Shown: piece after piece, positions 14,832 to 21,906 of the stretch
Position numbering within the stretch: position 1 is the first letter of the stretch
Layout of the letters: every line of letters begins with the position of its first letter
Origin: DATKSS01 sp049582065
GTDB taxonomy: Bacteria > Chloroflexota > Dormibacteria > Dormibacterales > Dormibacteraceae
NCBI GenBank assembly: GCA_049582065.1
Contig: JBAUTF010000392.1
Span: forward strand, 1 to 22,850
Reading direction: 5' to 3'
Length of the DNA stretch: 22,850 nt
Translations under genes and position numbers: made by a program
The notes under the pieces: generated by a model
Database searches by the model: none
Told to the model about the DNA's origin: nothing
Seen by the model: only the letters and a program-made list of their open reading frames with translations

Positions 14832-16039
14832 CCTTTGCCAGGGGATTTCGAGCCGGGACCGCGGCGTGCGGGATCAAGGCGTTCACTGCGGGCGCGTCCG
14901 CGATCCCCAGCGGGCAGCGAGACGACCTCTGCGTGATCCACTCCATGACGCCTTGCGACGTGGGTGGCGTCTTCACGACCAACAAGGTGAAGTCGGCGTC
15001 GGTGGTGATCGACCAGCTGCACCTCCAGCACAGGCGGGTGCAGGCCATCACGATCAACTCGGGCAACGCCAACGCATGCACCGGCGCGCAGGGCTTCAAG
15101 GACGCGCTGCTGATGGCGAAGCTGTCGGCGGACCGCCTCGACCTCGACCCGGACCAGGTGCTCGTCAGCTCCACCGGGGTGATCGGCCGCTACCTGCCGA
15201 TGAACGCGATCAAGGCCGGCATCGCCGAGGCGTGCGCCAGGATGAGCGAGGAGGGGGGCGACGCGGCAGCGCGCGCCATCATGACCACCGACACCGTGCC
15301 CAAGACCTCGCAGCTCGAAGTGGAGATCGGCGGCGCCACGGTCCGGGTGGGCGGCATGTGCAAGGGCTCGGGCATGATCCATCCGAACATGGCGACCATG
15401 CTGGCCTACATCACCACCGATGCCGCGGTCGAGCCAGGCCTCATGGCGTCGCTGGTCAAGTCCATCGCCGACCGCAGCTTCAACCAGGTGACGGTCGACG
15501 GCGACAGCTCGACCAACGACACGTTCCTGATCCTGGCCAACGGCGCGGCCGGCAACGACTTGGTGCGCGCCGGCAGCGTCGAGGCGGAGCAGCTCGAGAT
15601 GGCCCTGCTCGAGGTCGCGCGGGCCCTTGCGCGCTCGATCGCGAAGGACGGCGAGGGGGCGACCAGGCTGATCAGCGTCAAGGTCGAAGGTGCAGTGTCG
15701 GACGCCGAGGCCCGAGCCGCGGCCCGCGCGGTCGCCTCGTCCAGCCTCGTCAAGACCGCCGTGCACGGCGGCGACCCCAACTGGGGCCGCATCGTGTGCG
15801 CGCTCGGATACAGTGGCTCCGAGCTTGCGCTCGACAGGCTGCACCTGACCGTGGGCGGCCTGGTGGTTTTCGAGCGCGGGTCTGGAGTCGAAGTCGACCT
15901 GGCGGCCGTGCGCCGCGCTTTCGAGCAGCCGGAAATTGAGATCGTGGCCACCCTTGGGCTGGCGGACGGACGCGCAGAGGCCTGGGGATGTGACCTATCG
16001 GAGGAGTACGTGCGAATCAACGCCGACTACACCACATGA
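14828..16039 (+). CDS. argJ: Ornithine acetyltransferase / glutamate N-acetyltransferase
   Basis: ArgJ moves the acetyl group from N-acetylornithine to glutamate, which recycles acetate through the pathway; some members also use acetyl-CoA. The 403 residues carry the self-cleavage site: Thr190 in HPNMATMLAY becomes the N-terminal nucleophile of the beta chain. Other segments are FTTNKVKSA, TINSGNANACTG, VSSTGVIGRYLP and GGDPNWGRI, all typical. GTG at 14828 overlaps the argC stop (GTGA); another GTG at 14822 would add two residues. The end EEYVRINADYTT is the usual C-terminus. The cysteine in TINSGNANACTG is usual for the family. No argA is seen, consistent with a cyclic pathway. It overlaps argB by ATGA. 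Confidence 0.96.
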   Translation: MTFARGFRAGTAACGIKAFTAGASAIPSGQRDDLCVIHSMTPCDVGGVFTTNKVKSASVVIDQLHLQHRRVQAITINSGNANACTGAQGFKDALLMAKLSADRLDLDPDQVLVSSTGVIGRYLPMNAIKAGIAEACARMSEEGGDAAARAIMTTDTVPKTSQLEVEIGGATVRVGGMCKGSGMIHPNMATMLAYITTDAAVEPGLMASLVKSIADRSFNQVTVDGDSSTNDTFLILANGAAGNDLVRAGSVEAEQLEMALLEVARALARSIAKDGEGATRLISVKVEGAVSDAEARAAARAVASSSLVKTAVHGGDPNWGRIVCALGYSGSELALDRLHLTVGGLVVFERGSGVEVDLAAVRRAFEQPEIEIVATLGLADGRAEAWGCDLSEEYVRINADYTT

Positions 16040-16872
16040 CGCTGACGGTCGAGGAGCGCGCCAAGGTCCTGGTCGAGGCGCTGCCCTACATCAAACGGTT
16101 CCACGGCCAGGTCGTGGTTATCAAAGTCGGCGGCAACGCGATCGAGCAGGCGCGCGACGAGACGCTGCTCGACGTCGTGCTGCTTCGTTACGTCGGCATG
16201 CAGCCGGTCCTGGTCCACGGTGGCGGCCCGGAGATCTCCGCGATGAGCGAGCGGCTCGGCCTCACTCCGACGTTCAAGAAGGGCCTGAGGATCACCGACG
16301 ACAAGACGATGGAGGTCGTGAAGATGGTGCTGACCGGCAAGGTCAGCCCGGACATCGTCGCGGCCATCCACCGTCTCGGCGGCCAGGCCATAGGCATGAG
16401 CGGCGAGGACGGGCCCACCATCATCGCCGAGCCCCTCGACGAGTCGATGGGATTCGTCGGGCGGGTCACGCAGGTGAACAAGGAGCCGATCACCGCGCTG
16501 CTGGGACGCGGCTATATCCCGGTCATCGCTTCGATCGGGCTCGGGTACGACGGCCACGCATACAACATCAACGCCGACACCGTGGCCGCGGAGATCGCGG
16601 TGGCGTTGAACGCGGCCAAGGTCATCCTTCTGACCGACGTTCCCGGGGTCCAGGGAGTCGACGGGCAGGTGGTGGCCGTGCTCTCGCGCGAGGACGCGCG
16701 GCAGCGCATCGAGGCCGGCGAGGTGACGGGTGGCATGATCCCGAAGCTCGAGGCGTGCCTGCGCGCTCTGGACGGCGTGCCGCTCGCTCATATCGTGGAC
16801 GGCCGCACCAAGCACGCGCTGCTGCTCGAGCTGTTCACAGAGGCCGGGATCGGGACCATGGTCACGCCTTGA
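16036..16872 (+). CDS. argB: Acetylglutamate kinase
   Basis: ArgB phosphorylates N-acetylglutamate with ATP, the usual control point of cyclic arginine pathways. The 278 residues show IKVGGNA (Lys30), VHGGGPEIS (60-68), NINADTVAAEIA and TDVPGVQG, all family motifs. The N-terminal helix VEERAKVLVEALPYIKRF and the C-terminal HIVDGR with ELFTEAGIGTM resemble the hexameric kinases that are inhibited by arginine, so feedback inhibition is likely; this is inference from family knowledge. ATG at 16036 overlaps argJ (ATGA), and the stop shares a base with the argD start. Confidence 0.97.
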   Translation: MTLTVEERAKVLVEALPYIKRFHGQVVVIKVGGNAIEQARDETLLDVVLLRYVGMQPVLVHGGGPEISAMSERLGLTPTFKKGLRITDDKTMEVVKMVLTGKVSPDIVAAIHRLGGQAIGMSGEDGPTIIAEPLDESMGFVGRVTQVNKEPITALLGRGYIPVIASIGLGYDGHAYNINADTVAAEIAVALNAAKVILLTDVPGVQGVDGQVVAVLSREDARQRIEAGEVTGGMIPKLEACLRALDGVPLAHIVDGRTKHALLLELFTEAGIGTMVTP

Positions 16873-18041
16873 TGCCGCACGTTGAGTCGACTCCCGAGCT
16901 GGCGGAGCGCTACCTGATGCAGACCGGCCGGCGCCTGCCGCTGACGCTGGTGCGTGGCCTGGGCTGCCTCGTGTACGACGACGCTGGACGCGAGTACCTC
17001 GACCTGGTCGCGGGCATCGCGGTGAACGTGCTCGGCCACTCGCACCCGGAAGTCGCGGCCGCCGTCGCGCGCCAGGCAGCAACGCTGATCCACACCTCGA
17101 ACCTCTACTTCACGCAGCCGCAGGTCGAGCTCGCACGCCGCCTGGTCGAGCTCTCGTTCCCCTCCCGTGCCTTCTTCTGCAACTCGGGCGCTGAGGCCAA
17201 CGAGACCGCGATCAAGATCGCACGCAAGTGGGGCGCGCGCCACCGCGACGGCGCTTTCGAGATCATCACGACCACCGGCTCGTTCCACGGCCGCACGCTG
17301 GCCACTATCACGGCGGGCGGCCAGCACAAGTACTCCGACCCGTTCAAACCGCTGCCGGAAGGGTTCGTGCACGTTCCATACAACGACCTCGGCGCGTTTC
17401 AAATGGCGACGAGCGAGAAGACCGTCGCGGTGATGCTCGAACCCGTGATGGGCGAGATCGGCATCATCCCGGCGGCTGCCGGCTATCTGAAGGCGGTGCG
17501 CGACTGGTGCGACAGGCAGAACCTGCTGCTGATCCTGGACGAGGTCCAGACGGGGCTGGGGCGCACCGGCCGGTGGTTCGCCTACCAGCACCACGGCATC
17601 ACGCCCGACGTCATGACCCTGGCCAAGGGATTGGGCGGCGGGGTGCCCATCGGCGCGTGCCTGGCCAACCCACGCGCTGACGTGTTCGAGCCAGGCGACC
17701 ACGGGTCTACGTTCGGAGGCAACCCCCTGGCGTGCGCCGCCGCGCTGGCCGTGCTGCATGTGGTGGAGCGCGATGGGCTCGTCGGCCACGCCGCCGAGAT
17801 GGGCGACCTGCTGCATGCCTCGCTGGGCAGCCTCCAGGCCAAGGAGGTCCGCGGGCTGGGCCTGATGCAGGCTTTCGAGTTCGCCGAGCCGCGCGCCAAG
17901 GCGTTCCAGCAGTCCTGCCTCGAAGCCGGCTTGATCGTCAACGCGGTCGACGACCACTCGGTGCGCCTGGTGCCGCCCCTCATCATCACCGCGGCCCAGG
18001 TCGAGCACGCCCATGCGACGATGGAGAAGGCGGCTCGATGA
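16872..18041 (+). CDS. argD: Acetylornithine aminotransferase
   Basis: ArgD is a PLP-dependent class III aminotransferase that converts N-acetylglutamate semialdehyde to N-acetylornithine. The frame is open far upstream but ATG at 16872 (TGATG with the argB stop) gives 389 residues, the normal length. PLP Lys252 lies in TLAKGLGGGVP; LDEVQTGLGRTG, FFCNSGAEANE, GSFHGRTLAT and STFGGNPLACAAA are the other family motifs. The N-terminus ESTPELAERYLMQTG is typical for ArgD. It may also serve lysine synthesis (DapC), as in other bacteria. It overlaps argR by ATGA; argF, often found at this point, is absent. Confidence 0.96.
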   Translation: MPHVESTPELAERYLMQTGRRLPLTLVRGLGCLVYDDAGREYLDLVAGIAVNVLGHSHPEVAAAVARQAATLIHTSNLYFTQPQVELARRLVELSFPSRAFFCNSGAEANETAIKIARKWGARHRDGAFEIITTTGSFHGRTLATITAGGQHKYSDPFKPLPEGFVHVPYNDLGAFQMATSEKTVAVMLEPVMGEIGIIPAAAGYLKAVRDWCDRQNLLLILDEVQTGLGRTGRWFAYQHHGITPDVMTLAKGLGGGVPIGACLANPRADVFEPGDHGSTFGGNPLACAAALAVLHVVERDGLVGHAAEMGDLLHASLGSLQAKEVRGLGLMQAFEFAEPRAKAFQQSCLEAGLIVNAVDDHSVRLVPPLIITAAQVEHAHATMEKAAR

Positions 18042-18499
18042 CGGCCACCAATTCGGGGGGCCCCCGCGAATTCAAGGTGAAGCCTGCGAATTCGTGGGGA
18101 CATAAGACTGAACGCCACAACGCGATCCTGGATCTGGTCAACCGCGGGTCCGCCCACACTCAGCACGACATCGCCGCGGCCCTGGCGAGGCGCGGCGTGC
18201 AGGCGACGCAGGCCACGATCTCTCGTGACATCCAGGAGCTCGGCCTCGTCAGGTCTGGCAGCGGTTACCGCAGCTCGGCGGCACTCGTCAGGGAGCTGGT
18301 GCTGTCGGTAGAGCTCGTGCAGCCGCTGGCCGTGATCAGGACTCCACCCGGCACTGCGAACCTGGTCGCGCGGCGCATAGACGAGGCCGCTCTGCCGGGC
18401 ATTGCCGGCACCGTCGCCGGGGACGACACGATCATCGCAGTGCTGCGCAACGCAGGGGCTGCGCGGGCTTTGAAACAGCTGTTGGCCCATGCCGGATAA
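18038..18499 (+). CDS. argR: Arginine repressor ArgR
   Basis: ArgR is a hexameric, arginine-dependent repressor of arginine genes. ATG at 18038 overlaps the argD stop (ATGA) and gives 153 residues. The winged-helix domain spans about 23-75, with recognition helix region ATQATISRDIQELGL (residues 59-73 by count of the visible protein, approximate). The C-terminal oligomer and arginine-binding domain has IRTPPGTANLVARRIDEA and GTVAGDDTIIAV, whose Asp pair contacts arginine. About 22 residues precede the usual start of the domain; GTG at 18077 is an alternative start. The probable target is the AT-rich palindrome before argC, so the operon would control itself. Confidence 0.95.
   Translation: MTATNSGGPREFKVKPANSWGHKTERHNAILDLVNRGSAHTQHDIAAALARRGVQATQATISRDIQELGLVRSGSGYRSSAALVRELVLSVELVQPLAVIRTPPGTANLVARRIDEAALPGIAGTVAGDDTIIAVLRNAGAARALKQLLAHAG
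18050..18072. repeat. 23-base near-perfect palindrome in the argR N-terminal extension
   Basis: AATTCG and CGAATT flank a GGGGGG/CCCCC core; only one pair (positions 7 and 17) breaks symmetry. A third CGAATTCG-like copy lies at 18087-18094. It falls in argR codons 5-12, before the winged-helix domain and just after the coupled start. Confidence 0.6.
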
Positions 18500-19736
18500 G
18501 AAGCTCGTCCTCGCGTATTCGGGAGGACTCGACACTTCGGTGGCGATCCGCTGGCTGAAGGAGAAAGGCTGGGAGGTGATTGCGTTCACGGTCGACCTGG
18601 GCGAGAAGAAGGACCTCGATGCGATCCAGCATCGGGCGCTGAAGATCGGCGCGTCGGCGGCGTACGTCGTGGACGGCCGCGCGCCTTTCCTCCAATTGTT
18701 CGTGTGGCCATCGCTGCAGGCGGGCGCGGTTTACGAGAAGGAGTACCCGCTGGCCACGGCGCTGGGCCGCCCACTGATCGCGGCCATGATGGTCGAGGTG
18801 GCGCGCCGCGAAGGCGCCCAGGCGATCGCGCACGGCTGCACCGGTAAGGGCAACGACCAGGTCCGCTTCGACGTCGCGACGGCAGCCCTCGCGCCCGAGC
18901 TCGAGGTCGTCGCGCCGGTCCGGGAGTGGGGCATGAACCGCGATGACGAGATCGAGTACGCGACCAGGCACGGCATCGAGGTGCCGGCGACAGTCCGCTC
19001 GCCTTACTCGACCGACGAAAACCTGTGGGGCCGCTCGATCGAGGCGGGCGTCCTCGAGGACCCCTGGGCGGAGCCGCCGAAGGACGTTTACGCGTGGACC
19101 AAAGACCCTCGATATTGCCCCGACGAGCCGGTGTACGTAGAGATCGGCTTCAAGCAGGGATTGCCGGCAACACTTGACGGCAAGCCGACCAGCGCCATCG
19201 AGCTCGTGGCCGGCCTCAACCGTATCGGGGGTGAGCACGGGGTGGGGCGCATCGACCACCTTGAGAACCGCCTGATCGGGATCAAGTCGCGCGAGATCTA
19301 CGAAGCCCCGGCCGCGGTGCTCCTGCTGCAGGCGCACCAGGCGCTCGAGGACATCACGCTGCCCAAGGAGGTCGCGCGGTTCAAGGACCTGGTCGCGCAG
19401 CAGTGGGCACAGATGGTCTACGACGGCCTGTGGTTCAGCCCTTTGCGCGACGCGCTTTACGCGTTCGTCGATGAGACGCAGCGCCACGTGACCGGCGAGG
19501 TTCGGCTCAAGCTGTACAAAGGCTCCTCGCAGGTGGTCGGGCGCAAGGGACCGCGCCAGCTCTACCAGCTCTCGCTCGCGACCTACGGAAAGGGCGACGC
19601 GTTCGACCAGTCGGCCGCGGCGGGATTCATCAAGCTGTGGGGCATGGGCGTTCGCACCTCCGCCCAGGTCCAGGGCCGGCTCCACGCGCGTGAGCTGGGC
19701 AACCTGCTCGGCGACGTGAAGAGGCTGACGCCATAG
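18489..19736 (+). CDS. argG: Argininosuccinate synthase
   Basis: ArgG joins citrulline and aspartate using ATP. The 415 residues include the PP-loop AYSGGLDTS (9-17), AHGCTGKGNDQVRF, and YSTDENLWGRSIEAG, plus IELVAGLNRIGGEHGVGR which is typical of the synthetase domain. ATG at 18489 lies inside the last codons of argR (11-base overlap). Near the end GAAGAGG (19718-19724) forms a ribosome site for argH. The stop is TAG at 19734-19736, embedded in ATAG. The protein is full length with no missing motif. Confidence 0.97.
   Translation: MPDKKLVLAYSGGLDTSVAIRWLKEKGWEVIAFTVDLGEKKDLDAIQHRALKIGASAAYVVDGRAPFLQLFVWPSLQAGAVYEKEYPLATALGRPLIAAMMVEVARREGAQAIAHGCTGKGNDQVRFDVATAALAPELEVVAPVREWGMNRDDEIEYATRHGIEVPATVRSPYSTDENLWGRSIEAGVLEDPWAEPPKDVYAWTKDPRYCPDEPVYVEIGFKQGLPATLDGKPTSAIELVAGLNRIGGEHGVGRIDHLENRLIGIKSREIYEAPAAVLLLQAHQALEDITLPKEVARFKDLVAQQWAQMVYDGLWFSPLRDALYAFVDETQRHVTGEVRLKLYKGSSQVVGRKGPRQLYQLSLATYGKGDAFDQSAAAGFIKLWGMGVRTSAQVQGRLHARELGNLLGDVKRLTP
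19718..19736 (+). promoter_or_regulatory. Ribosome site and ATA start of argH overlapping argG stop
   Basis: GAAGAGG (19718-19724) lies eight bases before ATA (19733-19735), which overlaps the argG stop TAG (19734-19736). The argH frame has a stop at 19691-19693 and no ATG, GTG or TTG between it and the conserved KLWGGRF segment at 19757. ATA is therefore the only start-like codon and it copies the ATGA-type coupling seen elsewhere in this operon. Confidence 0.6.
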
Positions 19737-21094
19737 CAGGCGTCAAGCGCACCACCAAGCTCTGGGGCGGGCGCTTCACTCGAGGCCTGCTGCCGGAGCT
19801 CGAGCGTTTCTCGTCGTCGCTCGAGATCGATTTCGAGCTGTACCCCTACGACATCGCGGGGAGCATCGCCCACGCGCGCGGGCTGTCCGCGGCGGGACTG
19901 CTGACGGCGTCGCGCCTGACCTCGATCGAGCGCGGGCTGCGCCGCATCAAAAAGGAGCTCGACTCGGGAGTTTTCAAGTTTGCGCCCGGCGACGAGGACA
20001 TCCACACGGCGATCGAGCGGCGGCTCACCGAGATCACGCCTGCCGGCGCCTCGCTCCATGCCGGCCGGTCGCGCAACGACCAGGTCGCGCTCGACCTGCG
20101 CCTCTACTGCCGTGCGGCGACCTCGGAGGCTGTCGCGGGAGTGGCCCAGCTGGCCGGCGCCCTAGCCGTGAGCGCGGCGGCGCATGCTGCCTGGGTCATG
20201 CCCGGGTACACCCACCTCCAGCGGGCCCAGCCGGTCACGGTGGGGCACCACCTGCTCGCGCACGCCGAGCCGCTGCTCCGCGACGCAGAGCGCTTCCGCC
20301 GCGCTTACGAGTCGGCGGACGAGATGCCGCTGGGCTCCGGGGCGCTTGCGGGCTCCACGCTGCCACTGCGTCGCGAGCGCGTGGCCAAAGAGCTCGGGTT
20401 CACGCGCCTCACCGCCAACAGCATCGACGCCGTGTCCGACCGAGACTTCGCGCTCGACCTCGTGTACGCGTGCACAAGCGCATCCCTGCACCTGAGCCGC
20501 CTCGGCGAGGACGTCGTGCTCTGGGCGAGCTCGGAGTTCGGCTTCGTGAGGCTCGCCGACGAGATCGCGACCGGCTCGAGCCTCATGCCCCAGAAGAAGA
20601 ACCCCGACATTGCGGAGCTGCTGAGGGGCCGCGCGGGCCGCGCTCTCGGGGCGCTGGTCGCGCTCGGGACCGTGCTCAAAGGCCTGCCGCTCGCCTACGA
20701 CCGCGACCTGCAGGAGGACAAGCCGCCTCTTTTTGCCGCGGTCGACAACGCGCTCGATTCGCTCCGCGCAGCAGAGCTCCTCATCCGCCACCTCGATTTC
20801 GACCGGGAGCGGCTGGCGGCCGCCGCCGCCGACGCGGGTCTTCTGGCCACGGACGCCGCGGAGGACCTGGTTCGCGCCGGGGTGCCGTTCCGCCGGGCCC
20901 ACGAGACGGTCGGGCGGCGAGTGCGCGACCGCGAGTTCAAAGCACCCACGAAGCCCGCCGCATCCCTGCGCCGTCGTGACCTACCGGGGGCGCCGCACCC
21001 CCGGCGCGTCGCGGCGCGGGCCGTCGAGGTGCGCCGCGAGTCGGCCCGGCTGTTGCGCTGGAGCCAGGCACACCCTCCCGGCCTTCCAAAGTAG
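19733..21094 (+). CDS. argH: Argininosuccinate lyase, probable ATA start
   Basis: ArgH splits argininosuccinate into arginine and fumarate, the last step. Read from ATA 19733 it has 453 residues, the family length, with the full N-terminal domain: KLWGGRFTRG, EDIHTAIERRL, HAGRSRNDQVALDLRLY. The catalytic loop GSSLMPQKKNPD begins at residue 281, with Ser283 the active-site serine; MPGYTHLQRAQPV is also present. A GTG at 20141 is the first ordinary start codon, but it would delete the first 136 residues, including active-site parts, so simple gene calling would misannotate the gene. The C-terminus is odd: after FRRAHETVGRRVR the usual helical region of about 25 residues is missing or degraded and the end is Arg/Pro/Ala-rich, with GAPHPRRV where GGTAPxRV is common. 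A C-terminal frameshift is possible but no other frame gives better similarity. Confidence 0.92.
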   Translation: MAGVKRTTKLWGGRFTRGLLPELERFSSSLEIDFELYPYDIAGSIAHARGLSAAGLLTASRLTSIERGLRRIKKELDSGVFKFAPGDEDIHTAIERRLTEITPAGASLHAGRSRNDQVALDLRLYCRAATSEAVAGVAQLAGALAVSAAAHAAWVMPGYTHLQRAQPVTVGHHLLAHAEPLLRDAERFRRAYESADEMPLGSGALAGSTLPLRRERVAKELGFTRLTANSIDAVSDRDFALDLVYACTSASLHLSRLGEDVVLWASSEFGFVRLADEIATGSSLMPQKKNPDIAELLRGRAGRALGALVALGTVLKGLPLAYDRDLQEDKPPLFAAVDNALDSLRAAELLIRHLDFDRERLAAAAADAGLLATDAAEDLVRAGVPFRRAHETVGRRVRDREFKAPTKPAASLRRRDLPGAPHPRRVAARAVEVRRESARLLRWSQAHPPGLPK

Positions 21095-21106
21095 AGTTCG
21101 GCCCAC

Positions 21107-21886
21107 ATGCTGCTCGCCGTCGACGTCGGCAACACCAATGTGACGCTCGCCCTGTTCGAGGGAGAGCGGCTGGTCGCGGACTGGCGGGTCACCTCGCACC
21201 GGGAGCGGACGGCGGACGAGATGGGCCTGGAGCTCCGGCAGCTGTTCGAGCTGCGCGGCCTCGAACTGGCGTTGGTCGACGGGGTGGTGATCTCGAGCGT
21301 CGTGCCCACGGTCAATCCCGCCCTGCTCGAGGCCTCGCGTCGGTACCTGAGATGTGAGCCCGTGATGGTCGGTCCCGGCACCAAGACGAGCGTGCGCATC
21401 CGCTACGACAATCCCAAGGACGTCGGAGCCGACCGCATCGCCAATGCCCTGGCCGCCTTCACCAAGTACGGCGGCCCGATCGTGGTCATCGATTTCGGTA
21501 CCGCGGTCACCTACGACGCCATCAACGCCGAGGGGGACTACTTGGGTGGAGCGATCGCACCTGGGGTTGAGATCTCGCTGGACGCCCTCGTGTCCCACAC
21601 GGCGATGCTGCGGAGGGTGGAGCCCGTCGCACCCGACTCTGTGATCGGCCGAAACACGGTCATGTCGATCCAGTCGGGCCTGGTCTGGGGCTTCGTGGCG
21701 CAGGTCGAAGGGATGGTTCAGCGGATGGTCGCCGAGCTCGGCGGCACGGCCCGGGTGATCGCCACCGGGGGCCAGGCCGCGCTGGTGGCCGGGCTGACCA
21801 ACGTGATCGAAACCACCGACCCGCTCCTGACCCTCGAAGGTTTAAGGCTTATCTACGCTCAAAACTCCAACGGCGGTGCTAGATAA
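21107..21886 (+). CDS. coaX: Type III pantothenate kinase
   Basis: CoaX phosphorylates pantothenate, the first step of coenzyme A synthesis; type III enzymes are ASKHA-fold and not inhibited by CoA. The 259 residues have the phosphate loop AVDVGNTNVTLALF (4-17), DVGADRIANA with catalytic Asp109, and IDFGTAVTYDAI (128-139), plus GGAIAPGVEISLDAL. ATG at 21107 is 12 bases after the argH stop with only weak ribosome-site signal, so it is probably cotranscribed with the arg operon. In many bacteria coaX sits beside birA or dus; linkage to arg is not usual. Confidence 0.96.
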   Translation: MLLAVDVGNTNVTLALFEGERLVADWRVTSHRERTADEMGLELRQLFELRGLELALVDGVVISSVVPTVNPALLEASRRYLRCEPVMVGPGTKTSVRIRYDNPKDVGADRIANALAAFTKYGGPIVVIDFGTAVTYDAINAEGDYLGGAIAPGVEISLDALVSHTAMLRRVEPVAPDSVIGRNTVMSIQSGLVWGFVAQVEGMVQRMVAELGGTARVIATGGQAALVAGLTNVIETTDPLLTLEGLRLIYAQNSNGGAR

Positions 21887-21906
21887 GACCTGGTGAACCA
21901 GCCCGG

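Noticed and set aside
14600..15844. Minus-strand open frame of about 414 codons opposite argC/argJ
   Set aside because: Shadow of conserved argJ; Arg/His/Asp-rich without motifs.
15936..16871. Upstream extension of the argD frame through argJ and argB
   Set aside because: argB in another frame has all family motifs here; argD homology begins at 16872.
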